Positions 1 to 5,041 of a stretch of DNA of 5,118 nt are shown in pieces. The stretch's first letter is position 1; each line of letters begins with the position of its first letter. The notes under the pieces were generated by a model. That model searched no databases and had not been told where the DNA came from. It saw only the letters and a program-made list of their open reading frames with translations. The position numbers were made by a program, and so were the translations under genes. The stretch spans positions 1-5,118 of the forward strand of contig JAGLTP010000067.1 of assembly GCA_023135215.1 (NCBI GenBank). Reading direction: 5' to 3'. This DNA comes from Candidatus Heimdallarchaeota archaeon (GTDB lineage: Archaea > Asgardarchaeota > Heimdallarchaeia > Heimdallarchaeales > Heimdallarchaeaceae).

Positions 1-693
1 GCCAATACTGTTCAAGAAGCTAAAGAGATTGCTAATTCTTTTACACAAGAATATGTTAATCTGCTAAATGAATCTAAACAGAAAGTTATTTCCTATGGTG
101 CTCATAGAATTAAGCCAGGAAGCACAATCATGACACATTGCCATTCCTCGTTATCTACAGGAGTAATTTTGGAAGCAAGCAAGCAGGGCAAGGATATACG
201 AGTTTTCTGTACTGAAACTCGTCCACTATATCAAGGTCGAATCACTGCTAAAGAATTGGTTGAAGCTGGAATAGAAACTACACAAGTTGTTGATAGTGCT
301 ATGAGATGGGTTTTGAATAGACACGATGTTGATATTATAATTACTGGAGCAGACGCTATTACTAGTCAAGGAACAGTCATCAATAAAATAGGAACACGTC
401 TATTAGCTCTTGCTGCTAAAGAGATGGATATACCATTCTATACAGCAATAAATCTCTTAAAGTATGATCCTGAAACAAGTATTGGTAAGTTATCTGAAAT
501 TGAAATGAGGGCTGGAACAGAGATTTGGAAAAATCCTCCAGAAGGATTGAATTTTCTGAATCCTGCTTTTGAAACAGTTTCTTCTGATTTAATAGATGGG
601 ATTATTACTGAAGCAGGAGTTTTTTCGCCTTCAATTGTCTATATGATAATTAAAGAAAGATATCCTTTTATGATAATTAGCGAGGATATCTAG
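1..693 (+). CDS. e2b2: Ribose-1,5-bisphosphate isomerase (eIF2B-related), 5'-truncated by the window edge
   Basis: This enzyme isomerises ribose-1,5-bisphosphate to ribulose-1,5-bisphosphate in the archaeal AMP pathway, supplying RuBisCO. The frame is open from base 1 to the TAG at 691-693, giving 230 codons. Family members have about 320 residues, so roughly 90 N-terminal residues lie upstream. An ATG at 130 is not a credible start because conserved-looking sequence (YGAHRIKPGSTI) precedes it in frame. Visible motifs are THCHSS (Cys at window codon 47), TRPLYQGRITAKEL, and GADAIT (Asp at codon 118) followed by INKIGT. In the Thermococcus kodakarensis enzyme, Cys133 and Asp202 are the catalytic pair, and I infer that Cys47 and Asp118 correspond. 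The end (DGIITEAGVFSPSIVYMIIKE) matches the usual C-terminus of the eIF2B/MtnA superfamily. The alternatives are MtnA (methylthioribose-1-phosphate isomerase) or an eIF2B alpha-like subunit, but the neighbouring RuBisCO gene and the THCHSS form favour this assignment. rbcL follows after 29 nt, so the two are probably cotranscribed. Confidence 0.9.
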   Translation, partial: ANTVQEAKEIANSFTQEYVNLLNESKQKVISYGAHRIKPGSTIMTHCHSSLSTGVILEASKQGKDIRVFCTETRPLYQGRITAKELVEAGIETTQVVDSAMRWVLNRHDVDIIITGADAITSQGTVINKIGTRLLALAAKEMDIPFYTAINLLKYDPETSIGKLSEIEMRAGTEIWKNPPEGLNFLNPAFETVSSDLIDGIITEAGVFSPSIVYMIIKERYPFMIISEDI

Positions 694-712
694 AACATTT
701 TATGATTAATTT

Positions 713-718
713 GGTGAT
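713..718 (+). promoter_or_regulatory. Shine-Dalgarno site of rbcL
   Basis: GGTGAT ends 4 nt before the ATG at 723. It is the perfect complement of the AUCACC stretch near the 3' end of archaeal 16S rRNA. It fixes the rbcL start and shows that rbcL can be translated independently from a shared mRNA with the upstream isomerase gene. No separate promoter is evident in the 29-nt gap. Confidence 0.8.
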
Positions 719-722
719 ATAA

Positions 723-1979
723 ATGAAAGATAAATATAAAGAATTATTAGTTGCTCGTTACTACGTCGAGCACGTCAAGTCAGTCGAAACGGCTGCAGAA
801 GAAATATGTGATGAAGAAAGCGTTGGTACATGGACTAAGCTTACTACAATTGAAAATACAGAAATTGATATCATTCCAAGACTGAGAGCAGAGATATTGG
901 ATACTAAGGTTCATGGTGATCATGAGGGATATCAGAGTGGAGAAGTACTGATTGGTTTTAAGACAGAAACCTTTGATACTGAAGCAGGAATTACCAGTAT
1001 TTTATCCATGTTAGCAGGCAATCTCTTTGGTTTAGGTGCTCTTCGTAACATTCGTTGGATGGATGTAGAATTTCCTCGTAGTATTGCTGAAAACTTTCCT
1101 GGACCAAAATTTGGTGTAGAGGGAGTACGTAAAATCTTAGGTACTGATAAAGGTGAATTCCCAAATCGTCCTCATGTAGGAACAATTGTTAAACCAAAAA
1201 TGGGATTAACAGCAAAAGAGTGGGCTCAAGTAGCTTACGAAGCAGCAATAGGTGGTGTAGATTTCATCAAGGACGATGAAAATCTAAGCAATCAGCCATT
1301 CTGTCCTATATCTGATAGAACTGTTGCTGTACTAGAGAAAATGGATCAAGTAAAAGAAGAAACAGGAAGAACAGTAATCCATGCAGTGAACGTAACAGCT
1401 AAACATGATGTTATGTGGAGAAGGATAGAAGAAGCTATTGATAATGGAGCTAAGTGTCTTATGATAGACGTTATCCTTACTGGATTTCAAGAATTAGCTC
1501 AAATGGCAGCTGATCCAAGTGTTAAGGTACCTATTCATGTTCATAGAACTATGCATGCAGCTTTCACTCGCAACCAGAAACACGGTATTTCTATGTTACC
1601 AGTTGCGAAGATAATCCGTATGGTTGGTGGTGATCAACTACACATAGGATCATATGGTCAAGGTAAAATGGACACAGAGTTAGATCTTGAGCTTCAGATT
1701 AAAGATGCGATGCTTAGTCCCATGTATGAATTTAAGCAAACTTTTCCTGTTGCATCTGGTGGTCTTTACCCAGCTAAAATACCTAATTTGGTAAAGTATG
1801 GAGGTAATAACCTTATAATTCAAGCTGGTGGAGGTATTCATGGACATCCTGACGGCACAAGAAAGGGAGCAATGGCGATGCGTCAAGCTCTTGATGCTAC
1901 ACTTCAGAATGTCTCCTTAGAAGAATACGCTAAAGAACATGTAGAGCTTGCTAGAGCTCTTGAAAAATGGGGAAATTAA
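723..1979 (+). CDS. rbcL: Form III ribulose-1,5-bisphosphate carboxylase/oxygenase large subunit
   Basis: RuBisCO carboxylates ribulose-1,5-bisphosphate to give two 3-phosphoglycerates. In archaea with this gene pair it completes AMP salvage in the cytoplasm. The 418-residue protein is full length for form III. The N-terminal domain carries Glu31, Thr36 and Trp37 (ESVGTW) and Asn100 (GN). The barrel domain has Lys157 and Lys159 (GTIVKPKMGL), Lys183 for carbamylation with metal ligands Asp185 and Glu186 (DFIKDDEN), His274, Arg275 and His278 (HVHRTMH), His307 (DQLH), loop-6 Lys315 (GQGKM), Ser345-Gly-Gly, and Gly369-Gly370 (QAGGGIHGHPDG). All catalytic and substrate-binding positions of active RuBisCO are therefore present, which excludes a form IV RuBisCO-like protein. 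Archaeal-type motifs (AAFTRNQKHGISM, GIHGHPDGTRKGA) point to form III, probably III-b; the subtype would need a tree. The ATG at 723 is fixed by a GGTGAT Shine-Dalgarno site. Loop 6 has eight residues from His307 to Lys315, as in form II, rather than the seven of plant form I. Confidence 0.96.
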   Translation: MKDKYKELLVARYYVEHVKSVETAAEEICDEESVGTWTKLTTIENTEIDIIPRLRAEILDTKVHGDHEGYQSGEVLIGFKTETFDTEAGITSILSMLAGNLFGLGALRNIRWMDVEFPRSIAENFPGPKFGVEGVRKILGTDKGEFPNRPHVGTIVKPKMGLTAKEWAQVAYEAAIGGVDFIKDDENLSNQPFCPISDRTVAVLEKMDQVKEETGRTVIHAVNVTAKHDVMWRRIEEAIDNGAKCLMIDVILTGFQELAQMAADPSVKVPIHVHRTMHAAFTRNQKHGISMLPVAKIIRMVGGDQLHIGSYGQGKMDTELDLELQIKDAMLSPMYEFKQTFPVASGGLYPAKIPNLVKYGGNNLIIQAGGGIHGHPDGTRKGAMAMRQALDATLQNVSLEEYAKEHVELARALEKWGN

Positions 1980-2051
1980 AACTCTCAATTTTCCTTTTTA
2001 TATATAATTTTCCAAAAAACCTTAAGAGAAAGAAAACAGTTAGTAAAAATT
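1980..2051 (+). promoter_or_regulatory. Intergenic oligo-T terminator of rbcL and TATA-like stretch before the hydrolase gene
   Basis: This AT-rich gap holds T4 (1989-1992) and T5 (1995-1999) just after the rbcL stop, which resembles archaeal oligo-T termination without a hairpin. The overlapping TTTATATATAATTT (1997-2010) also resembles an archaeal TATA box. It would place transcription start near 2030, about 20 nt before the ATG at 2052. A purine-rich BRE is not seen upstream of it, so the promoter call is weak. A Shine-Dalgarno site before 2052 is not evident. Confidence 0.35.
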
Positions 2052-2087
2052 ATGCCAGAAAATAATTATGAGAAGCAAATGGCTTAA
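2052..2087 (+). pseudogene. Probable displaced 5' end of the hydrolase gene (frameshifted start)
   Basis: ATG 2052 opens a frame encoding MPENNYEKQMA and then TAA at 2085-2087. The first seven codons (MPENNYE, 2052-2072) followed by the -1 frame codons from 2072 (EANGLN, then M at 2090) give a typical alpha/beta hydrolase N-terminus. This is therefore best read as the original start of the downstream gene, separated by loss of one base in the GAGAAG region. No slippery heptamer is visible there, so programmed frameshifting is unlikely. Inference rests on family resemblance only. Confidence 0.5.
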
Positions 2088-2089
2088 AC

Positions 2090-2839
2090 ATGTTTTACAT
2101 TGAAAAGGGGAAGGGTTACCCGTTAATACTTCTTCATGGAGGAATTGTTACTGCAGAATCTAATTGGTCGAAACAAATGGAATTCTTCTCTAATCATTTC
2201 AGAGTTATTGCAGTCGACTCCAGAGGGCATGGGAGAACAGATAATCCCTCTAAAGAGTTCAGCTACAAACTTATGGCGGATGATATTGCAGCACTGATTC
2301 AAGCTTTAAATCTAGAAAAACCCTTTGTCTGCGGTTGGTCAGATGGAGGTCAAATAGTTTTGGAAATTGGTATAAATTATCCAGCTTTAACAAAAGCTCT
2401 AGTTGCAGGAGGGGTGTTAAGTGAAATTACTGATCACTATTCTTCAGCTATGGAACTCTGGGGGATAGAAGGACCAGGAAAAGTAGACTTTAAGAAACTT
2501 AGAGAGGCAATTCCACAATTTGTTGATGCATTACCGGAAATGCATTCACCAGTATACGGTCCTGAATATTGGAAAAAACTTCTTCACGATATTTCAAAAA
2601 TGTGGCTAGATCCGTCACATTTTCCTGAAAAAAGAATTGAACAAATTAACACACCTATCTTAGTGATCGCAGGTGATCGAGATGCAGCATCTTCTATCGA
2701 TGAATGTGTGAAAATGTACAAACTAATTCCAAATGCGGAACTTGCCATTATTCCAAATGCTGATCATGACGTCTACGAAACTAAACCAGACTTGTTTAAC
2801 AATATTGTGCTGGAATATTTATTGAGATATATGGAATAG
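2090..2839 (+). CDS. Alpha/beta-fold hydrolase, N-terminus probably frameshifted
   Basis: This is a cytoplasmic serine hydrolase of the alpha/beta fold (esterase/lipase/peroxidase-like branch); the substrate is unknown. The 249 residues from ATG 2090 contain the oxyanion HGG motif (residues 16-18), VDSRGHGRTDNP (42-53), and the nucleophile elbow GWSDGG with Ser84. They also contain GDRD with likely catalytic Asp198, and NADH with His226, giving a complete Ser-Asp-His triad. A cap region lies at about 110-180. The annotated start is suspect: in-frame codons just upstream (2072-2089) read EANGLN, which joins MFYIEKGKG to form the usual family N-terminus. The frame is closed by TGA at 2069 and offers no ATG, GTG or TTG in between. 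A second frame from ATG 2052 reads MPENNYE and would join it if a single base were restored near 2070-2074. The gene is probably about 262 codons with a one-base deletion or sequencing error; otherwise it starts at 2090 and lacks the first beta strand. It converges on the minus-strand DinB-like gene with a 7-nt gap. Confidence 0.9.
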   Translation: MFYIEKGKGYPLILLHGGIVTAESNWSKQMEFFSNHFRVIAVDSRGHGRTDNPSKEFSYKLMADDIAALIQALNLEKPFVCGWSDGGQIVLEIGINYPALTKALVAGGVLSEITDHYSSAMELWGIEGPGKVDFKKLREAIPQFVDALPEMHSPVYGPEYWKKLLHDISKMWLDPSHFPEKRIEQINTPILVIAGDRDAASSIDECVKMYKLIPNAELAIIPNADHDVYETKPDLFNNIVLEYLLRYME

Positions 2840-2846
2840 AAAAGGT

Positions 2847-3302
2847 TCAGATTATATATTCAATAACCGGTGGGTCCATATCAAGCAATCTAAAGTATAC
2901 ACTTAGTTGTCCCCTATGATGAAGACTGTGTTCCAACACCTCTTGAAGAATTTCTGCTTTTGTCGCAGGTCTACTAAAGTCAAGCACTTCTTCTTTAAGC
3001 ATTGATTCTGATATCTGTTCTAAAAGAAAAACAGCTTTTGATGTTACTCTATTGTATAACTCCTTAATAGCCTTCTCATTTCCATATTCATCTAGATTAT
3101 AAGAAAGAGGTTTCCATTCATCTTTTACAATACCTGTAAAATAAAATTCAAGTGATCTTATCATATGTAGTACAATTTCACCCAAAGGTCGACCATCCAT
3201 CAAAGGTTTTTGAAGAAGTATCTCATCTTTCAACTCATCTATGAAAGATTGAGTTTCTTCAAAGTGTCTTATCATTATTTTGTGAAAGATTTTTGCATCC
3301 AT
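2847..3302 (-). CDS. DinB/YfiT-like four-helix-bundle protein, putative metal-binding
   Basis: This 151-residue, mostly helical protein resembles the DinB/YfiT-like (DUF664-type) superfamily. Some of its members are metal-dependent thiol transferases or hydrolases, but most are uncharacterised. The probable metal ligands are His46 in helix 2 (VLHMIRSLEFYF) and His125 and His129 in the last long helix (EHSLHHRGQ). The HRGQ sequence is typical of the family, and the length matches. The ATG at 3302 is preceded by a good Shine-Dalgarno site (AGAGGAT, minus strand, GAGG at 3309-3312, 6-nt spacing). The gene points away from the tRNA genes and converges with the hydrolase gene. No neighbour indicates the substrate. 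I am confident of the fold family and make no claim on the reaction. Confidence 0.85.
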   Translation of the reverse strand: MDAKIFHKIMIRHFEETQSFIDELKDEILLQKPLMDGRPLGEIVLHMIRSLEFYFTGIVKDEWKPLSYNLDEYGNEKAIKELYNRVTSKAVFLLEQISESMLKEEVLDFSRPATKAEILQEVLEHSLHHRGQLSVYFRLLDMDPPVIEYII

Positions 3303-3306
3303 TGAT

Positions 3307-3313
3307 ATCCTCT
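3307..3313 (-). promoter_or_regulatory. Shine-Dalgarno site of the DinB-like gene
   Basis: Read on the minus strand the site is AGAGGAT, with GAGG 6 nt before the ATG at 3302. It fixes the start. Further upstream on the same strand, ATATAAAT at about 3358-3365 is a reasonable TATA box and would put transcription start near 3335. Confidence 0.65.
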
Positions 3314-3374
3314 AGCTGTAATTCCTTTTCTTGTTAAATTAAATTTCTGTTTACCAATTTATATCTCATAATCG

Positions 3375-3387
3375 GAAAGATTAAAAA
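3375..3387 (+). promoter_or_regulatory. Candidate BRE/TATA promoter of the tRNA-Gly pair
   Basis: GAAAG (3375-3379) followed by TTAAAAA (3381-3387) has the purine-rich BRE plus A/T box order of archaeal promoters. It lies about 31-37 nt before the mature tRNA 5' end at 3418, a suitable distance for a short 5' leader. The region is AT-rich throughout, so alternatives such as AAGTTAAAAT (3392-3401) cannot be excluded. Confidence 0.4.
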
Positions 3388-3417
3388 TCAAAAGTTAAAA
3401 TTGAAGTGTAGTCATAT

Positions 3418-3491
3418 ACGCCAATAGTCTAGTGGTAGGACTTCAGCCTTCCAAGCTGGGAACCCGGGTTCAAATCCCGGTTGGCGTACCA
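3418..3491 (+). tRNA. tRNA-Gly (anticodon UCC), CCA encoded
   Basis: I folded a complete cloverleaf by hand. The acceptor stem ACGCCAA pairs with TTGGCGT (3418-3424 with 3481-3487). The D-stem is GTC/GAC (3427-3429, 3439-3441). The anticodon stem TCAGC/GCTGG has one T-G pair at its outer end. The loop CTTCCAA gives anticodon TCC (3450-3452), reading glycine GGA codons and probably GGG. The T-arm is CCGGG-TTCAAAT-CCCGG. The discriminator is A3488 and CCA is encoded at 3489-3491. No intron is present and the variable loop is 4 nt. Confidence 0.97.
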
Positions 3492-3499
3492 ATTTGTTT

Positions 3500-3574
3500 G
3501 CACGTGTAGTCTAGTTGGTAGGACTCGGCCCTGCCACGGCTGGAACCCGGGTTCGAATCCCGGCGCGTGCACCA
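3500..3574 (+). tRNA. tRNA-Gly (anticodon GCC), CCA encoded
   Basis: The cloverleaf is complete. The acceptor stem GCACGTG pairs with CGCGTGC (3500-3506 with 3564-3570; one T-G pair). The D-stem is GTC/GAC and the anticodon stem CGGCC/GGCTG. The loop CTGCCAC gives anticodon GCC (3533-3535) for glycine GGC/GGU codons. The T-arm is CCGGG-TTCGAAT-CCCGG. The discriminator is A3571 and CCA is encoded at 3572-3574. Only 8 nt separate it from the UCC tRNA, which leaves no room for its own promoter, so the two are presumably processed from one transcript. The D-arm, variable loop and T-arm are nearly identical to those of the first tRNA, suggesting tandem duplication followed by divergence of acceptor and anticodon arms. 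Confidence 0.97.
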
Positions 3575-3578
3575 AATC

Positions 3579-3584
3579 TTTTTT
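3579..3584 (+). terminator. Oligo-T terminator after the tRNA-Gly pair
   Basis: A run of six T residues begins 5 nt after the encoded CCA of the second tRNA, with no hairpin. This is the usual archaeal form of intrinsic termination for tRNA transcripts. Confidence 0.6.
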
Positions 3585-3811
3585 CCTTAATCAAAGCAGC
3601 AAGTACAAAAAAGTATGATTCATGTATTATTTTTGTATTATATTCGTACTAGTGATTCAGTCAAACTGCTTCAATGGTTGGATTAAAGCAGTAATAACAA
3701 CAATTTAAACATTCCATCAAAAGTACACTAAAAGCTTAATGTAATACGGGAGAGTCTTCTCGGTCATATTTGTTTTGTTATTTTACTTTTCGAAAGCTTC
3801 ATTGAAAGCAG
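3585..3811 (+). promoter_or_regulatory. Non-coding region upstream of ftsZ with repeated AAAGCAG words
   Basis: No credible ORF is found here. The word AAAGCAG occurs three times (3593-3599, 3685-3691, 3805-3811). The last copy directly abuts the ftsZ ATG. The second is the right arm of an inverted repeat, ACTGCTT (3665-3671) with AAGCAGT (3686-3692), around a 14-nt spacer. The palindrome AAAGCTT also appears twice (3731-3737, 3793-3799), the second within GAAAGCTTC. TATA-like stretches include TTGTATTATATT (about 3634-3645) and TTTAAAC (3704-3710). I cannot choose a transcription start. No strong Shine-Dalgarno site precedes ftsZ. A regulatory role for the repeated words is speculative. Confidence 0.35.
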
Positions 3812-4975
3812 ATGGAAGAAGATTTTATTATTGAATTTCCAGAAGAGGAAGAAGAAGATCTTCCAGAGGAGGAAGAAGATACCTTTGATAGTGCTCAAAC
3901 GGACAAAGAACTCGAAAGTTTTCTGTTAAATCAGAGTAGTACTCCTGATAGATTCTCTAGCCACTCTGTTGATTCCTATATTCAAAGAGTTCTTCGTACC
4001 AACCGCATATTGGGGGTAGGCGTTGGTGGTGCAGGTTCCAATGCAATCAACAACATTATGGCTCGAGGAGGCATACTTGGTGCCACTACTGTAGGTGTAA
4101 ATACTGATGCTAGACATTTGTTGAGTACTCAAGCTTCAAAGAAGTTGCTAATTGGTAGAGAATTAACGAATGGAACTGGTGCAGGAAATGATCCTAATAT
4201 CGGTCGAGCTGCTGCTGAAGAAAATGAAGAAGATATACGAGAACTTGTCCGAGGAAACGATTTAGTGTTTGTTGCTTGCGGTTTAGGGAAAGGAACAGGA
4301 ACTGGTGCAGCACCCTACTTTGCTAGAATTGCTCAAGAAGAAGGATGCTTAGTTGTTAGTGTTTGTACTTTACCCTTTGCCTCTGAAGGACAATCAAAAA
4401 TGGAAACAGCTTTAGAAGGTCTCAGAGAACTAGATGACTACTCAAATACAATTATCGTAGTTCCAAACGAAAAACTACTGATGTATGCGCCAGATTTTAC
4501 ATTGTGGGATGCCTTTAAGCTTGCAGACGATGTTTTGATTAATGCAGTGGTAGGACTTACAGAACTTATTGTTCTTCCAGCTAGAGTCAATGTTGACTTC
4601 GCCGATACAAAGAAAATCCTTCGCAGAAGTGGACCAGCTGTTATAGGTGTAGGTAGAGGAAAAGGTGAGAACAGAGCAATTCAAGCGATAACCAACGCAT
4701 TATCTAATCCCCTACTAGACATTGATATAACCTCTTCTACTGGAGCATTGGTAAATATAAAAGCAAACAAAAACATTTCAATGACAGAAGTAGATACTAT
4801 CACAACAATGATAACTGATCAGATACATCCCAAAGCGGAATTTGTTTGGGGTTGTAACATAGACGATTCAATACCTGATGACGAGTTATCTGTAACAGTA
4901 GTTATAGCAGAAGTTAAATCACCTTATCTCGCTAAACCAGAAGATATTTCTATTGAGGCTTTGTGGAGAGATTAA
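3812..4975 (+). CDS. ftsZ: FtsZ-family tubulin-like GTPase (archaeal FtsZ1-like) with acidic N-terminal extension
   Basis: FtsZ is the GTP-dependent filament protein that forms the division ring at mid-cell. The 387 residues begin with an acidic tail (residues 1-25, Glu-rich, PEEEEED then LPEEEED) and a linker to about 63. The GTPase core follows: T1 loop GVGGAGSN (70-77), T2 NTD (97-99), T3 GTGAGNDP (121-128), T4 GLGKGTGTG (157-165), Glu192 and Lys196 (EGQSK), Asn219 (VPNEKLL), and Asp239-Asp240. The T7 synergy loop NVDFAD (260-265) keeps both catalytic Asp residues (262, 265), so hydrolysis at filament interfaces is expected. The C-terminal domain (about 270-368) includes PLLDIDI and GALVNI, and a short tail ends in IEALWRD. 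Departures from canonical FtsZ are Lys160 for the middle Gly of GGGTGTG, N126-D127 where GN or AN is usual, Asn120 for the Arg/Lys of T[RK]G, and Lys196 for the nucleotide-contacting Arg. The start is bounded by TGA at 3803. The overall pattern matches Methanocaldococcus FtsZ1 better than CetZ or tubulin. Confidence 0.94.
   Translation: MEEDFIIEFPEEEEEDLPEEEEDTFDSAQTDKELESFLLNQSSTPDRFSSHSVDSYIQRVLRTNRILGVGVGGAGSNAINNIMARGGILGATTVGVNTDARHLLSTQASKKLLIGRELTNGTGAGNDPNIGRAAAEENEEDIRELVRGNDLVFVACGLGKGTGTGAAPYFARIAQEEGCLVVSVCTLPFASEGQSKMETALEGLRELDDYSNTIIVVPNEKLLMYAPDFTLWDAFKLADDVLINAVVGLTELIVLPARVNVDFADTKKILRRSGPAVIGVGRGKGENRAIQAITNALSNPLLDIDITSSTGALVNIKANKNISMTEVDTITTMITDQIHPKAEFVWGCNIDDSIPDDELSVTVVIAEVKSPYLAKPEDISIEALWRD
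3837..3880 (+). repeat. Imperfect tandem duplication encoding the FtsZ acidic tail
   Basis: TTCCAGAAGAGGAAGAAGAAGATC (3837-3860) is followed directly by TTCCAGAGGAGGAAGAAGAT (3861-3880). The two copies encode PEEEEED and PEEEED respectively. The unit is purine-rich and low in complexity, so length changes by slippage are easy. It looks like an in-frame duplication that lengthened the acidic N-terminus. Confidence 0.65.
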
Positions 4976-4980
4976 CTTCT

Positions 4981-5021
4981 TTTTCTCAATTAATATTTTG
5001 TGGGCTTTTTATTCTTTTTTT
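4981..5021 (+). terminator. T-rich region after ftsZ, probable oligo-T terminator
   Basis: T5 at 5006-5010 and T7 at 5015-5021, with further T-rich sequence from 4979, follow the ftsZ TAA. There is no GC-rich hairpin. This is consistent with archaeal oligo-T termination and with the next gene having its own promoter. AATTAATATTTT at about 4988-4999 could be that promoter's TATA element, but this is weak. Confidence 0.45.
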
Positions 5022-5041
5022 AATTAATAATAGTAGTAAAA

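Noticed and set aside
130..132. ATG at 130 as the start of the isomerase gene
   Set aside because: The frame is open to base 1 and the upstream residues, together with THCHSS just after the ATG, fit the middle of the family. The gene is cut by the window edge.
991..1185. Minus-strand open frame inside rbcL
   Set aside because: It lies wholly within a well-supported gene, has no recognisable motif, and its codons mirror the rbcL reading frame.
1680..1886. Minus-strand open frame within the 3' part of rbcL
   Set aside because: It is antisense to conserved RuBisCO coding sequence and shows no protein-like features of its own.
3418..3574. tRNA pair as an integration site of a mobile element
   Set aside because: tRNA genes are common att sites, but no integrase gene or repeated tRNA 3' end is present within the window.
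3747..3763. Possible hairpin in GGGAGAGTCTTCTCGG upstream of ftsZ
   Set aside because: Only four contiguous base pairs (GAGA with TCTC) form around a 4-nt loop, which is too weak to call a terminator or a riboswitch element.
3926..4132. Minus-strand open frame opposite the FtsZ T1-T2 region
   Set aside because: It is low in complexity, rich in Ser/Thr, and lies opposite conserved FtsZ coding sequence.
4475..4684. Minus-strand open frame opposite the FtsZ T7 region
   Set aside because: It is an antisense shadow of conserved FtsZ sequence with no recognisable domain.
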